Source of the DNA: Marisediminitalea lipolytica
Lineage (GTDB): Bacteria; Pseudomonadota; Gammaproteobacteria; Enterobacterales; Alteromonadaceae
NCBI RefSeq assembly: GCF_001758465.1
Contig: NZ_MJIC01000021.1
Location: 87,191 to 151,190 of the forward strand
Length of the DNA stretch: 64,000 nucleotides
Direction of reading: 5' to 3'
In this document: piece after piece, positions 18,155-27,120 of the stretch
How positions within the stretch are numbered: the first letter of the stretch is position 1
Layout of the letters: each line of letters starts with the position of its first letter
Translations under genes and position numbers: made by a program
The notes under the pieces: model-generated
Seen by the model: the letters and a program-made list of their open reading frames with translations, nothing else
What the model was told of the DNA's origin: nothing
Databases searched by the model: none

Positions 18155-18862
18155 ATGCAGACGCCCAACATATTAATTGTAGAAGATGAAGTGGTCACCC
18201 GAACCACACTAAAAAGTTTGTTTGAAGCCGAAGGCTACAACGTTTTTGAAGCAGAAAACGGCGAACAAATGCATGACTTTTTTGAAAATCACACAATCAA
18301 TCTGGTAATTATGGATATTAATCTACCTGGTAAAAACGGATTGATTCTGGCTCGTGAAGTACGTGATCGTAAAAACATCGGCCTGATTTTCTTAACCGGT
18401 CGTGATAATGACGTAGACCGCATTTTAGGTCTGGAAATTGGTGCAGATGATTACCTCACCAAGCCGTTTAACCCACGTGAGCTGACTATCCGCGCACGTA
18501 ACCTGTTAAGCCGCACTACCAGCAGCACCGAAGACGATGATCTGCCTAGCCGCGTAAGCTTTAACGGCTGGACGCTGGACGGTGACAGCCGCTCACTGAT
18601 CGCGCCAAGCGGTAACGAATTCCGTTTACCTCGCAGCGAATTCCGTGCTCTGCACCTGTTTTTAAGCAACCCAGGTAAGATTCTTACCCGTGAACAGCTG
18701 ATTATGGAAATGACCGGCCGTGAACTGCGCCCGAATGACCGTACAGTAGACGTTACTATTCGTCGCATTCGTAAGCATTTTGAGTCTGAGCCGAACGAAG
18801 AAGAGTTGATCGTCACCATCCACGGTGAAGGCTACCGTTTCTGCGGTTCTGTAGACAGCTAA
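18155..18862 (+). CDS. arcA: aerobic respiration control response regulator ArcA
   Basis: A 235-residue OmpR-type regulator close to E. coli ArcA from its first residues (MQTPNILIVEDE). The receiver domain (1-120) has acidic residues at 10-12, the phosphorylated Asp54 in VIMDINLPGKNG and the Lys in YLTKPFNPREL. The winged-helix DNA-binding domain is at about 135-232. ArcA controls respiratory and fermentative genes according to the redox state of the quinone pool. The ATG at 18155 is chosen over a GTG two codons earlier because it matches the family N-terminus. It is followed by a good terminator. The normal partner ArcB is not in the window; a simple membrane kinase precedes it instead. Confidence 0.95.
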   Translation: MQTPNILIVEDEVVTRTTLKSLFEAEGYNVFEAENGEQMHDFFENHTINLVIMDINLPGKNGLILAREVRDRKNIGLIFLTGRDNDVDRILGLEIGADDYLTKPFNPRELTIRARNLLSRTTSSTEDDDLPSRVSFNGWTLDGDSRSLIAPSGNEFRLPRSEFRALHLFLSNPGKILTREQLIMEMTGRELRPNDRTVDVTIRRIRKHFESEPNEEELIVTIHGEGYRFCGSVDS

Positions 18863-18893
18863 GAAAACAAACGCTCTTTTACGTATTGAGTCA

Positions 18894-18928
18894 CAGCAGC
18901 AACCGGTGTAAGCCGTTGCTGCTGTTTT
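18894..18928 (+). terminator. Rho-independent terminator after arcA
   Basis: CAGCAGCAAC pairs perfectly with GTTGCTGCTG across an eleven-base loop and is followed by TTTT, 31 bases after the arcA stop. Confidence 0.9.
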
Positions 18929-18984
18929 GCTTTATGCGCTTTAGTCAGATGGCATGGGAAATCTATTTCCGGCCCCTGATATGC

Positions 18985-19008
18985 AAAAGGCCCTTAACGG
19001 GCCTTTTT
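18985..19008 (-). terminator. bidirectional terminator between arcA and pmbA
   Basis: AAAAGGCCC pairs with GGGCCTTTT across a five-base loop, with A and T runs on opposite sides. It stands just after the pmbA stop on the minus strand and backs up the arcA terminator on the plus strand. Confidence 0.88.
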
Positions 19009-19018
19009 GTATGGTTAG

Positions 19019-20350
19019 TTACGCACCGGCAATCTTCATTTTTTCCAGTAATACCGCACCGGTACTAACACTGCCACGGCAATCCCGTTCAGCGCCAATC
19101 GCCACGATATTGGCATACATTTCCTGCAATGTGCCGGCAATGGTGATTTCGTGCACCGGATACTGAATCACGCCGTTTTCTACCCAGAAGCCTGCTGCAC
19201 CGCGCGAATAATCGCCGGTCACAATATTAACGCCTTGCCCCATCATCTCGGTTACGTAAAGGCCGGTCCCCATGGTTTTCAGCAGCTCGGCATCCGACTG
19301 ACCAGAATCGCTGATAATCCAGTTATGAATACCACCAGCATGACCATTGGTAACGGTGTTAAGTTTACGTGCAGAATAACTGGTGTACAGATAGGTCGAC
19401 AGCTTCCCGGCATCAACAATAGTCATGTCTTTGGTTGCGACGCCTTCATGGTCAAAGTTACTGCTGGCCAGACCGCCTTTAATGTGCGGGCGTTCAACGA
19501 TGTTTAACCACTCGGGAAATACCTGGCTACCGAGCTTGTCGAGCAGGAAAGACGAACGGCGGTACAGAGAACCACCACTAATCGCGCCCACATAGTGGCC
19601 AAACAAGCTCGAGGCGAGCTGTTTATCAATAAGTACAGGCACTGTAGCCGTTTTAATTTTTTGTGCGCCCAGGCGCGCTACAGTGCATTTTGCCGCTTCC
19701 AGACCAACCGCCTCAGGTGAGTCCAGTTTACTGGCATCACGGCTTACGGTGTAGGCGTAGTCTCGCTGCATATCGTCATTTTCACTGGCGATCATCATAC
19801 AGCTTAAGCTATAGCGACTGCTGGCGTAACCTGCATTAATGCCATGGGTATTGCCATAAACGCGCATACCAATGTTGGCGTTGTAGCTGGCACCGTCTGA
19901 ATTGGTGATCCTTGGGTCAAAGTCCAGCGCCGCGCTCTCAGCAGCAATGGCCTTCTGAATGGCAGCCTGTGGGTCCAGCGGCACCGGATGGTACAAATCG
20001 AGGTCCGGAAATTCCGTCGCAATCAGCTCGGCATCGGCCAGGCCTGTGCAGGGGTCTTCACTGGTGTAACGCGCAATATCAACCGCTTTTTCAACGGCCA
20101 GCGCGAGGGCTTCCATACTTAGGTCGGCAGTAGAAGCGCTGCCTTTATGTTTACCCACATACACGCTAATCCCCAGACCACCGTCGTTGGTAAATTCGAT
20201 ATTTTCCACTTCCCGTAAGCGAGAGGAAACCGAGATTCCCTCAACCTTCGACATGCTGGCCTCGGCCTGAGTAGCGCCCTTTTTAAGCGCTAACTTAAGC
20301 GTATCGGCGACTTTCGATTGAATTTCTGCTAGTTGTTGTTCGATCTGCAT
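19019..20350 (-). CDS. pmbA: metalloprotease subunit TldE/PmbA
   Basis: A 443-residue protein of the TldD/PmbA family. TldE partners TldD in a heterodimeric metalloprotease known for microcin B17 maturation and CcdA degradation. As expected for the TldE subunit, no HExxxH motif is seen. Recognisable stretches include DGGLGISVYVGKHKGSAST near the N-terminus, the GAISGGSLYRRSSFL region, and the GYFxVENG-like segment AAGFWVENG near the C-terminus. It is divergent from yjgA across 70 bases, with the partner tldD just beyond yjgA. Length matches E. coli PmbA. Confidence 0.94.
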   Translation of the reverse strand: MQIEQQLAEIQSKVADTLKLALKKGATQAEASMSKVEGISVSSRLREVENIEFTNDGGLGISVYVGKHKGSASTADLSMEALALAVEKAVDIARYTSEDPCTGLADAELIATEFPDLDLYHPVPLDPQAAIQKAIAAESAALDFDPRITNSDGASYNANIGMRVYGNTHGINAGYASSRYSLSCMMIASENDDMQRDYAYTVSRDASKLDSPEAVGLEAAKCTVARLGAQKIKTATVPVLIDKQLASSLFGHYVGAISGGSLYRRSSFLLDKLGSQVFPEWLNIVERPHIKGGLASSNFDHEGVATKDMTIVDAGKLSTYLYTSYSARKLNTVTNGHAGGIHNWIISDSGQSDAELLKTMGTGLYVTEMMGQGVNIVTGDYSRGAAGFWVENGVIQYPVHEITIAGTLQEMYANIVAIGAERDCRGSVSTGAVLLEKMKIAGA

Positions 20351-20420
20351 AGAAGTTTCGCTATAAATGTCCGTTGTTCATGGCTACAATTTAGCATTAT
20401 CAGTTTTAAACGAGAGTCCA

Positions 20421-20972
20421 ATGAACGACCCAGGTCAGTATGATGACACTAATTGGGATAACGACGACAGCTATCCCGAGCACGATGAAATCGTTAGTAA
20501 ATCTGAGCTTAAACGCCTGTCTGCCTTACAGCAGCAAGTTGGCGAGCAACTCGTAAATTTGTCTGACGCGCACTTAAAAACCATCCCTATGGATGATGAG
20601 CTGGCCGATGCAGTAACGCTGGCCCGCAAAATAAACCGTAAAAAAGATGGTTTTCGCCGTCAGTTACAGTTTATTGGTAAGTTAATGCGCAGTCGCGATA
20701 TCTCACCCATTGAGGAAGCGCTGGCTAAGTTACAACATTTGCACCAGGCGCAAAATGCGCGCTTCCATCTGTTAGAAAAAACCCGCGATGCCATTGCTGA
20801 CCGAGGCGATGACGCCATTCAGGCAGCCATTGATGAATGCCCGGCACTTGAGCGCCAGAAGCTTCGTCAGTTTCACCGGGCAATTGGCAAAGAGCGTAGC
20901 AAAAATGCTCCGCCTAAAGCCTATCGCGAGTTATTTCAGTATCTTAAAGAACATATGCTGGACCAGGATTAA
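20421..20972 (+). CDS. yjgA: ribosome-associated protein YjgA (DarP)
   Basis: A 183-residue, highly charged helical protein matching the DUF615/YjgA family, which binds the 50S precursor and assists its assembly. Conserved stretches are KSELKRLSALQQQVGEQLV, DAVTLARKINRKKDGFRRQ and QLQFIGKLMR. The N-terminus is strongly acidic (DDTNWDNDDSYPEHDE). The ATG at 20421 is favoured over an upstream ATG because homologues begin shortly before the acidic stretch. It sits between pmbA (divergent) and tldD (convergent, overlapping four bases at their 3' ends), a neighbourhood conserved in gammaproteobacteria. Confidence 0.93.
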   Translation: MNDPGQYDDTNWDNDDSYPEHDEIVSKSELKRLSALQQQVGEQLVNLSDAHLKTIPMDDELADAVTLARKINRKKDGFRRQLQFIGKLMRSRDISPIEEALAKLQHLHQAQNARFHLLEKTRDAIADRGDDAIQAAIDECPALERQKLRQFHRAIGKERSKNAPPKAYRELFQYLKEHMLDQD

Positions 20973-22411
20973 CTGGTCCCGCCAACGGTCAGCTCGTCAA
21001 TTTTAAGGGTGGGCTGACCCACGCCAACCGGCACGCTTTGGCCGTCTTTACCACACACACCTACGCCACGATCGAGCGCTACATCATTACCGATCATGGA
21101 AATTTTCTGCATGACTTCCGGGCCATTACCAATCAGCGTTGCGCCTTTAACCGGCGCGGTGATTTTGCCATTTTCAATTAAATAGGCTTCGGCGCTGGAG
21201 AAGACAAACTTACCGGAGGTAATATCCACCTGACCACCGGCAAAGTTAGGCGCGTAAATGCCCTTGTCGATAGTGGCAATAATTTCTTCCGGGCTGTACT
21301 GGCCTTCCAGCATGTAGGTATTGGTCATGCGGGGCATGGGCAAATGCGCGTAAGACTCTCGACGACCATTACCGGTAGGCTTTACTCCCATCAGGCGCGC
21401 ATTCATTTTGTCCTGCATATATCCGGTTAGCACACCGTCTTCAATCAGCACGTTATGTGCCGTTGGCGTACCTTCATCATCCACTGTCAGCGAACCACGG
21501 CGGTTATCCAGGGTACCGTCATCTACCACGGTAACGCCCTTGGCCGCCACCTGCTGACCAATGCGGCCAGCAAAGGTCGATGCGCCTTTACGGTTAAAGT
21601 CGCCTTCCAGACCATGCCCTACTGCTTCGTGCAGCAACACACCCGGCCAACCGCTGCCCAGCACAACCGGCATGAGTCCGGCTGGCGAAGCAATCGCCTG
21701 CATATTCACCCGGGCCATATGCAGGGCATCGTCTGCGATTTGTTCATAAAACGGCCGGCCATCTTCCTGACGGGTAAAGAAAGCATAGGTATGACGTCCA
21801 CCCGCACCGGCACTGCCGCGCTCACGGCGGTCGCCGTTTTCCAGTAATACCGAACAGTTCAGGCGTACCAGCGGGCGAATATCCGTTGCCAGGGTGCCAT
21901 CGCTGCCAGCCACCAGTACTTCCTCGTATACGCCGCTTAACGACACAACTACCTGATTTAGGCTGCTGTCCTGCTGACGAATGTAAGCATCGACGGCTTT
22001 AAGTAAGGCAATTTTTTCGGCTTCGGCCATGGCCAGAATGGGGTTGTCAGACGCATAACGGCTAACCGGTGCGATATCCGTTAGCTTACCTACTTTAACC
22101 TGGCCACCAATAGGCGCAATACTGCGTGCGGCAGTACAGGCTTTGGTAATAGCCTCGACACTGATTTCGTCAGAGTAAGCAAATCCGGTTTTCTCACCGC
22201 TTACGGCACGAACACCTACCCCACGCTCCAGATTAAAACTGCCTTCTTTAATAATGCCGTCTTCCATTACCCAGCTTTCATGCTGGCTGGATTGAAAGTA
22301 CAGGTCGGCGTAGTCGTTTTGATGAGAATGGATCGACGCAAGCGCGGTATCCAGAGAGGCGCGGGTTAATCCCGAGTCAGCCAGTAGATTTGTTTCAACT
22401 TGATTTAACAA
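20969..22411 (-). CDS. tldD: metalloprotease TldD
   Basis: A 480-residue catalytic subunit of the TldD/TldE protease. The metal-binding HEAVGH (HExxxH) is at 261-266, followed by GLEGDFNRKG. The start is taken as TTG at 22411: AGGAG lies five bases upstream, and the resulting N-terminus (MLNQVETNLLADSGL) aligns with E. coli TldD (481 residues). The longer open frame with an ATG at 22498 would add 29 residues with no family counterpart and lie deep inside the nitrilase gene. With the TTG start it overlaps the nit-like gene by 17 bases, so it is the distal gene of the minus-strand block that begins at mreB. Confidence 0.93.
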   Translation of the reverse strand: MLNQVETNLLADSGLTRASLDTALASIHSHQNDYADLYFQSSQHESWVMEDGIIKEGSFNLERGVGVRAVSGEKTGFAYSDEISVEAITKACTAARSIAPIGGQVKVGKLTDIAPVSRYASDNPILAMAEAEKIALLKAVDAYIRQQDSSLNQVVVSLSGVYEEVLVAGSDGTLATDIRPLVRLNCSVLLENGDRRERGSAGAGGRHTYAFFTRQEDGRPFYEQIADDALHMARVNMQAIASPAGLMPVVLGSGWPGVLLHEAVGHGLEGDFNRKGASTFAGRIGQQVAAKGVTVVDDGTLDNRRGSLTVDDEGTPTAHNVLIEDGVLTGYMQDKMNARLMGVKPTGNGRRESYAHLPMPRMTNTYMLEGQYSPEEIIATIDKGIYAPNFAGGQVDITSGKFVFSSAEAYLIENGKITAPVKGATLIGNGPEVMQKISMIGNDVALDRGVGVCGKDGQSVPVGVGQPTLKIDELTVGGTS

Positions 22412-23228
22412 AGTGACTCCTGAAACGATTATGTTGAGCCAATGGCATGGCCTGACGGTATTTTTTGATATCTGCAAGGGACACTGTTTGCTGCACAATG
22501 CCCGGCGTAGTTTCGCGTTGTGCCAGTAAATCTCCCCATGGCGAATATATCACGCTGTGCCCATAGGTTTCACGACCATTTACGTGAGTGCCGGTTTGAT
22601 CGGCGGCAACTACAAAACACTGCTTTTCGATAGCTCTGGCACGTAACAATGTATGCCAGTGCGCAGCACCGGTAACCTGGGTAAACGCGGCCGGTAACAC
22701 CAGTACGTCAATCTCGCCCATAGCATCAAACAAACCGGAAAATCGCACATCGTAGCAAACCGCAACGCCGATTTTGCCTACCGGGGTGTCGATAACCACC
22801 ACTCGCTCACCGGGTTGGGTGTATTTGGATTCACGGTAAGCCTTGGTGTTGTCTGCCACCGCAGCATCAAACATATGGATTTTATTATAACAATCCAGTA
22901 CCTGGCCTTCCGGTCCATAAACAAAGCAGGAGGCCGTAAACTTTTGCGGATCCGCGGTCGTCGCTGGAATTGTGCCAGCCACCAGGTAACAGCGGTAGCG
23001 AGCGGCAATATCCGCTAAGCGCTGCTGAATAGCCCCATCACCAGGTTGCTCAGCAATACTTAGCAACACACCATCACGGGTGCCAAAACAAGCAAAACAC
23101 TCAGGTAATACAACAATAGTATGGGCGGGTAACGCTGCTTCCGCCAGTTGTGATTCAACGAAGTCCAGATTGCTCTGAACATCTGGGCCGGACGTCATTT
23201 GTATAGCGGCCAGATTAACTGTCTGCAT
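22395..23228 (-). CDS. carbon-nitrogen hydrolase (nitrilase superfamily)
   Basis: A 277-residue amidase of the nitrilase superfamily. The triad is Glu43 (VVLPECFACFG), Lys116 (CYNKIHMFD) and Cys158 (VAVCYDVRF). It resembles the Nit1/deaminated-glutathione amidase branch: the KIHMFD and CYDVRFSGLF stretches are typical. Such enzymes hydrolyse deaminated glutathione as metabolite repair, and this is the likely but unproven role. The ATG overlaps the yhdP 3' end by 14 bases. The protein is cytosolic, with no signal peptide. Confidence 0.9.
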   Translation of the reverse strand: MQTVNLAAIQMTSGPDVQSNLDFVESQLAEAALPAHTIVVLPECFACFGTRDGVLLSIAEQPGDGAIQQRLADIAARYRCYLVAGTIPATTADPQKFTASCFVYGPEGQVLDCYNKIHMFDAAVADNTKAYRESKYTQPGERVVVIDTPVGKIGVAVCYDVRFSGLFDAMGEIDVLVLPAAFTQVTGAAHWHTLLRARAIEKQCFVVAADQTGTHVNGRETYGHSVIYSPWGDLLAQRETTPGIVQQTVSLADIKKYRQAMPLAQHNRFRSHFVKSS

Positions 23229-26200
23229 CGATAGGCTCCTGCTGCTGTATTGGGGCAGGGGGTTCAGCGTCGATACCGTCTTCCTCAGGCGGTTTACGCT
23301 GTGCGGGCAGCTCGATTTCCTTGCTGTTACGCCCCACCTCTTCTAATTCCGGATTATCCAGTGTGCCGGTCACATGATAATTCACATTAGAGATCACTTT
23401 GGCCGAGGTCAACACCTGATCGAGCGCCAGTGCTGCCAGTGCAGTGGGCGGATTCACCATAAAATACACCAGGAAAGGTAAATTCCCGGTCACATTGGGG
23501 GCAAAACTCACGTTGTAATTTAGCGTGCGATGGGCCAAATCGGTGTAGCCGGTTATCTCAATTTCACCGGCACCGCCATCAACTACGGTATCAGAAGTGC
23601 TGGCCACACCATCGATTATGTTTAAGCTGCCTTTAATGTCGTCGTAAAAGAAGCCCTGAGCAAACACATCCCTGAAATCCAGACTCAGCTTTCGTACCAG
23701 CGAGTTAAGGCTGAAAATAGTAAATATGCGCGAGCCTTTGTCGCTGACCTGAGTTAAATAGCCGTCGGTCAGCTCGGTGTTGACGCTACCGTTTAACGTC
23801 TCAAGCGAAAAGTTAAACGGCGAATTATCCCAGTCGAGGGCAAAATCAATATTCGCCTTAGAGTCTTTGATCCCGGAATTAACGCCTAACTCAGCCAGCA
23901 GTGCGCCAATATCGGTACTGGTAATTTCACCTTCAAAATGGGTGGTCGATTGCGCAGCAGATTTACGTAACCAGCTGCCGGTAGCCCGGAGTTTGCCGTC
24001 GTCGTTAGTCGCATCAAAACGCTTTATCATCATCCCGCCATCAACCCGGGTGACTTCCAGGTCAACGGTACCAAACTCTTTATCAAGGAAGTTACAGGCG
24101 TCACAGTGGAAACGCAGAGGTGGCAGCGCGTCCGGCTGATAATCGTAAGCCACTTTTTGTTGTTCAGTGTCAGCCTCGTCAGATTGCCAATCAGTCAGAC
24201 GAATAAAATCTGCATCCACTTCGATACCTTGCTCCAGCCAGGCATCAAACAATTTCACTTCGGCCTTTGCCTGCGACGACAACACGTTTAACGACCAGTT
24301 ATTACTCTGCTGGCGCGCCGAAATGGTGACATCGGTCAGGGTTTGACCCGCCACCAGCAGATTTTCGGTTTCAATAAAAATTCGTTGCGGTACCGAGAAA
24401 TAGTTATGCCCGGATGCCACTTTGGCTTCTGCCTCAACGTCTTCTGCCAGTCCACCAATCAGTAAATCGATCACCCGGTACCACTGTGCCACATCCACTA
24501 CCGGCATCGCAGCAGAAATACTAAAACCGGTTCCCAACCCTACGATATCGCTGTTACCCAGCGCCAGGTGGGCACCGGCAAATTGTCGGACATCGTGGGG
24601 TAACACGCCGGAAAAATGCACGTCGTTGCCAAGACTAAGGGTAACATCCGAAGCATCCTGGTTACCGTCCACCAGCACCATCAGCTCTTTAACCGTCATC
24701 TTGTCTTTTTGCAGCGGCTCCGGCAGTTTCGACACTACCCCACTTAACTCACTGTTAAGGGAGGCATTATATTGAAAACCTTGTTGTCCCAACGACACCG
24801 AAATATCGGTTTGCCACTGCGCATCGCCGGTTAAATAGGGCTGGAAAGCCGGGATAAATTGCTTAACCAAAGGCTGTGCAGCCCACTGACCATTAAGTTC
24901 GATATCCAGTAAATACTCATCGCTAAGCTGATTACCTGCCAGTGTGACCGTGACCGGTTGCTCAAACAAATTAGCCGCCAGCTTATTGATAGTAATAGTC
25001 GCGTTAGCAAACTCCACCTCACCATTCACCGCCCCAAAGGTAAGCCCCAGGCTTTCGATACTGACCTGGTTACCAGTGAGTCGGGCAACGCCGGAGGCTT
25101 TCACATCCTGGCCCGTTAGCGGGATTTCCAGTTTTACGTCACTTTCTACCTGGCCTTCAACCACCACTTCCTGACTGAGTATTTTACCCAGCGAGTCGCT
25201 TAGCCCGGAGTGGCGCATCAGATCGGCAACCTGTGCTCCACTGCCATTGCCTTTAGCGTCAATCGTGAGTACCGAAGATCCGGCTAAACGCGGGATCCTG
25301 GCATAGACATTGGTTAGCTGAATGTCTTTGAGCTGGCTCGCCGGGCTGGTCATGGTTAATGACTCATTTTCAAACAGCAAATGCATATTTACGTTGGCAA
25401 GAGCAGGCCAGTCCGGCGCAAAGGTAAAGTCGGCATTGTTTACGTCTACGCTGGCCTGAAAAACACCCTGCCCATCGTTAAACGGAAATGCTGCCGGGTT
25501 GCCATACCATAGTACCGCAGCCTGCTGTACTTCACCGCCGCCACTAAAGGCCCGGGTCAGGTAATCCACCGTGCCCTGCCCCATATAATGGGCGGGAAAC
25601 AGGCCGGGTACCTCTGGCAATGACATGTGGTCAATAGCCATGGTGGCGCTTAGCATACCGCTGGTAAACTGATAACGAATGTTTTGCCTGAAGCGCAGTA
25701 AATCACTTTCTACGTCTAAATCCCGCAGGCTCAACACCCATTCAGTGTTGGCCTGTGTGGTTTGTTCCCGGTAAACATAGATTTGGCCTTGCAAACGGTT
25801 AAGCGTCATATTCTGCGGCAGCAGATTATTAATAGCCAGCTCAGCATTGGTGGCATCCAGTGTCAGCGCGCCATGGTCGCCGTACCAGAAAAATTCGCCA
25901 TCAATCGCATTGATGCCTGGTACGCTGCCGCTTTGATTCCAGTGCATATCAAACACTTTAGCGGCCACCCCAAGCGCCTTGTTATGCCACTGAATTTGCA
26001 ACGTAGCCAGTTCGGCGGTGGGATTCAGCTGCTTTACCAGTTTGCCGCTGTTGCCTTCGGCAAACAGTGGCGCCAGCGCAATAATAGGCGCCAGGGAAAT
26101 GGGTTTAACGGTATTAATAGTGAGCTTGCCCGTACTATCCACGTTGCCCACCAGATCGGTTACCAGGGTATTGCTATCCGCTTGCAAAATGAGCTGGTCA

Positions 26201-27120
26201 ACCCTGACCGACCAACCATTATCAGTGGGTAATGCCTGAATCTCTCCGCCCAGAATTTGCGTCTGCAATACGCTGCCTTCGTTATCCAAACGCCAGGCAA
26301 TATCGCTGTCGTCAAACTCCATTTGCACCGCTTCTACCCGGTTTTTCTGCAGGCTGGCCCAAAATTCAAAATTGCCACGACTGTATTGCAGCGGTGAACG
26401 CGTCGGTAGTAAGGCACTGATCCAGGGGGAAATATCCAGCGATTCACCTTTTACATATAAGGTTCCGGATAAGTCTGATTTACCGCCATGCAAATCCAGC
26501 ACAAAGGAGGCCGAATTGTTAGCCAGTTCCTGAACCCGAATCGCGCCGCGCCCCTGGTGTCTTCCTTCACGATTCACCCAGTAAAGTTGTGAAAGTTCTA
26601 TCACTTCCTCTTCACCCGGGGTCACCAGGACAACTTCACCGTGTAACAGCGAAAAGCTTTGGAGCTGATCGAGGAACAGACTGCGCAGCGCTTCTACAAT
26701 AGGAAAATCGCCTTCACCGCCTTTTTCCATGCGCTGGGTATCAATTTGGGCGTGCAGTCCGACTAAATCAAAGCGTTTGGAAGACAGCTCTCGCTGCTGC
26801 AAGGTTTGCCAGAAATCCACTTCCACGTAAACCTGTTCCAGCTTAAGCTCCACCGGTGACAGATCATTTTGCTGAAATTTCACACCATTGAGGACAATAC
26901 TGGGTCCGGTCCCCTGCCAAGCCGCCGACAAGCTTTCGATAGTCAGCTGGATGCCATACTGGGCACTCAGGTAGTCTTCAATCAGGTGTTTTTCTTCATC
27001 AAGATAGGGCAAGGTGTAACGAAGTGCACTCAGCGCCACCGCAAACAGCACTAAAGCAATGGCGCAAAATAACCAAAGCTTTTTAACAATGTAGGTGGCG
27101 ACACTGAGCACTCGATTCAC
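23215..27120 (-). CDS. yhdP: YhdP, AsmA-like phospholipid transport protein
   Basis: A 1301-residue protein anchored by an N-terminal membrane helix (about 13-33, LWLFCAIALVLFAVALSALR) and continuing as a long periplasmic beta-rich repeat. The DUF3971 region is in the N-terminal part and an AsmA-like C-terminal region at about 1080-1250. YhdP is one of the TamB/YdbH/YhdP bridge proteins proposed to carry phospholipids to the outer membrane. The C-terminus is Pro/Glu/Gln-rich. Translation starts at GTG, overlapping the rng stop by four bases (GTGA), so it is coupled to rng as in other gammaproteobacteria. Length matches the family. Confidence 0.92.
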   Translation of the reverse strand: MNRVLSVATYIVKKLWLFCAIALVLFAVALSALRYTLPYLDEEKHLIEDYLSAQYGIQLTIESLSAAWQGTGPSIVLNGVKFQQNDLSPVELKLEQVYVEVDFWQTLQQRELSSKRFDLVGLHAQIDTQRMEKGGEGDFPIVEALRSLFLDQLQSFSLLHGEVVLVTPGEEEVIELSQLYWVNREGRHQGRGAIRVQELANNSASFVLDLHGGKSDLSGTLYVKGESLDISPWISALLPTRSPLQYSRGNFEFWASLQKNRVEAVQMEFDDSDIAWRLDNEGSVLQTQILGGEIQALPTDNGWSVRVDQLILQADSNTLVTDLVGNVDSTGKLTINTVKPISLAPIIALAPLFAEGNSGKLVKQLNPTAELATLQIQWHNKALGVAAKVFDMHWNQSGSVPGINAIDGEFFWYGDHGALTLDATNAELAINNLLPQNMTLNRLQGQIYVYREQTTQANTEWVLSLRDLDVESDLLRFRQNIRYQFTSGMLSATMAIDHMSLPEVPGLFPAHYMGQGTVDYLTRAFSGGGEVQQAAVLWYGNPAAFPFNDGQGVFQASVDVNNADFTFAPDWPALANVNMHLLFENESLTMTSPASQLKDIQLTNVYARIPRLAGSSVLTIDAKGNGSGAQVADLMRHSGLSDSLGKILSQEVVVEGQVESDVKLEIPLTGQDVKASGVARLTGNQVSIESLGLTFGAVNGEVEFANATITINKLAANLFEQPVTVTLAGNQLSDEYLLDIELNGQWAAQPLVKQFIPAFQPYLTGDAQWQTDISVSLGQQGFQYNASLNSELSGVVSKLPEPLQKDKMTVKELMVLVDGNQDASDVTLSLGNDVHFSGVLPHDVRQFAGAHLALGNSDIVGLGTGFSISAAMPVVDVAQWYRVIDLLIGGLAEDVEAEAKVASGHNYFSVPQRIFIETENLLVAGQTLTDVTISARQQSNNWSLNVLSSQAKAEVKLFDAWLEQGIEVDADFIRLTDWQSDEADTEQQKVAYDYQPDALPPLRFHCDACNFLDKEFGTVDLEVTRVDGGMMIKRFDATNDDGKLRATGSWLRKSAAQSTTHFEGEITSTDIGALLAELGVNSGIKDSKANIDFALDWDNSPFNFSLETLNGSVNTELTDGYLTQVSDKGSRIFTIFSLNSLVRKLSLDFRDVFAQGFFYDDIKGSLNIIDGVASTSDTVVDGGAGEIEITGYTDLAHRTLNYNVSFAPNVTGNLPFLVYFMVNPPTALAALALDQVLTSAKVISNVNYHVTGTLDNPELEEVGRNSKEIELPAQRKPPEEDGIDAEPPAPIQQQEPIDADS

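Noticed and set aside
25762..26232. A 156-codon plus-strand frame inside yhdP
   Set aside because: Antisense to a conserved gene; composition only reflects the opposite strand.
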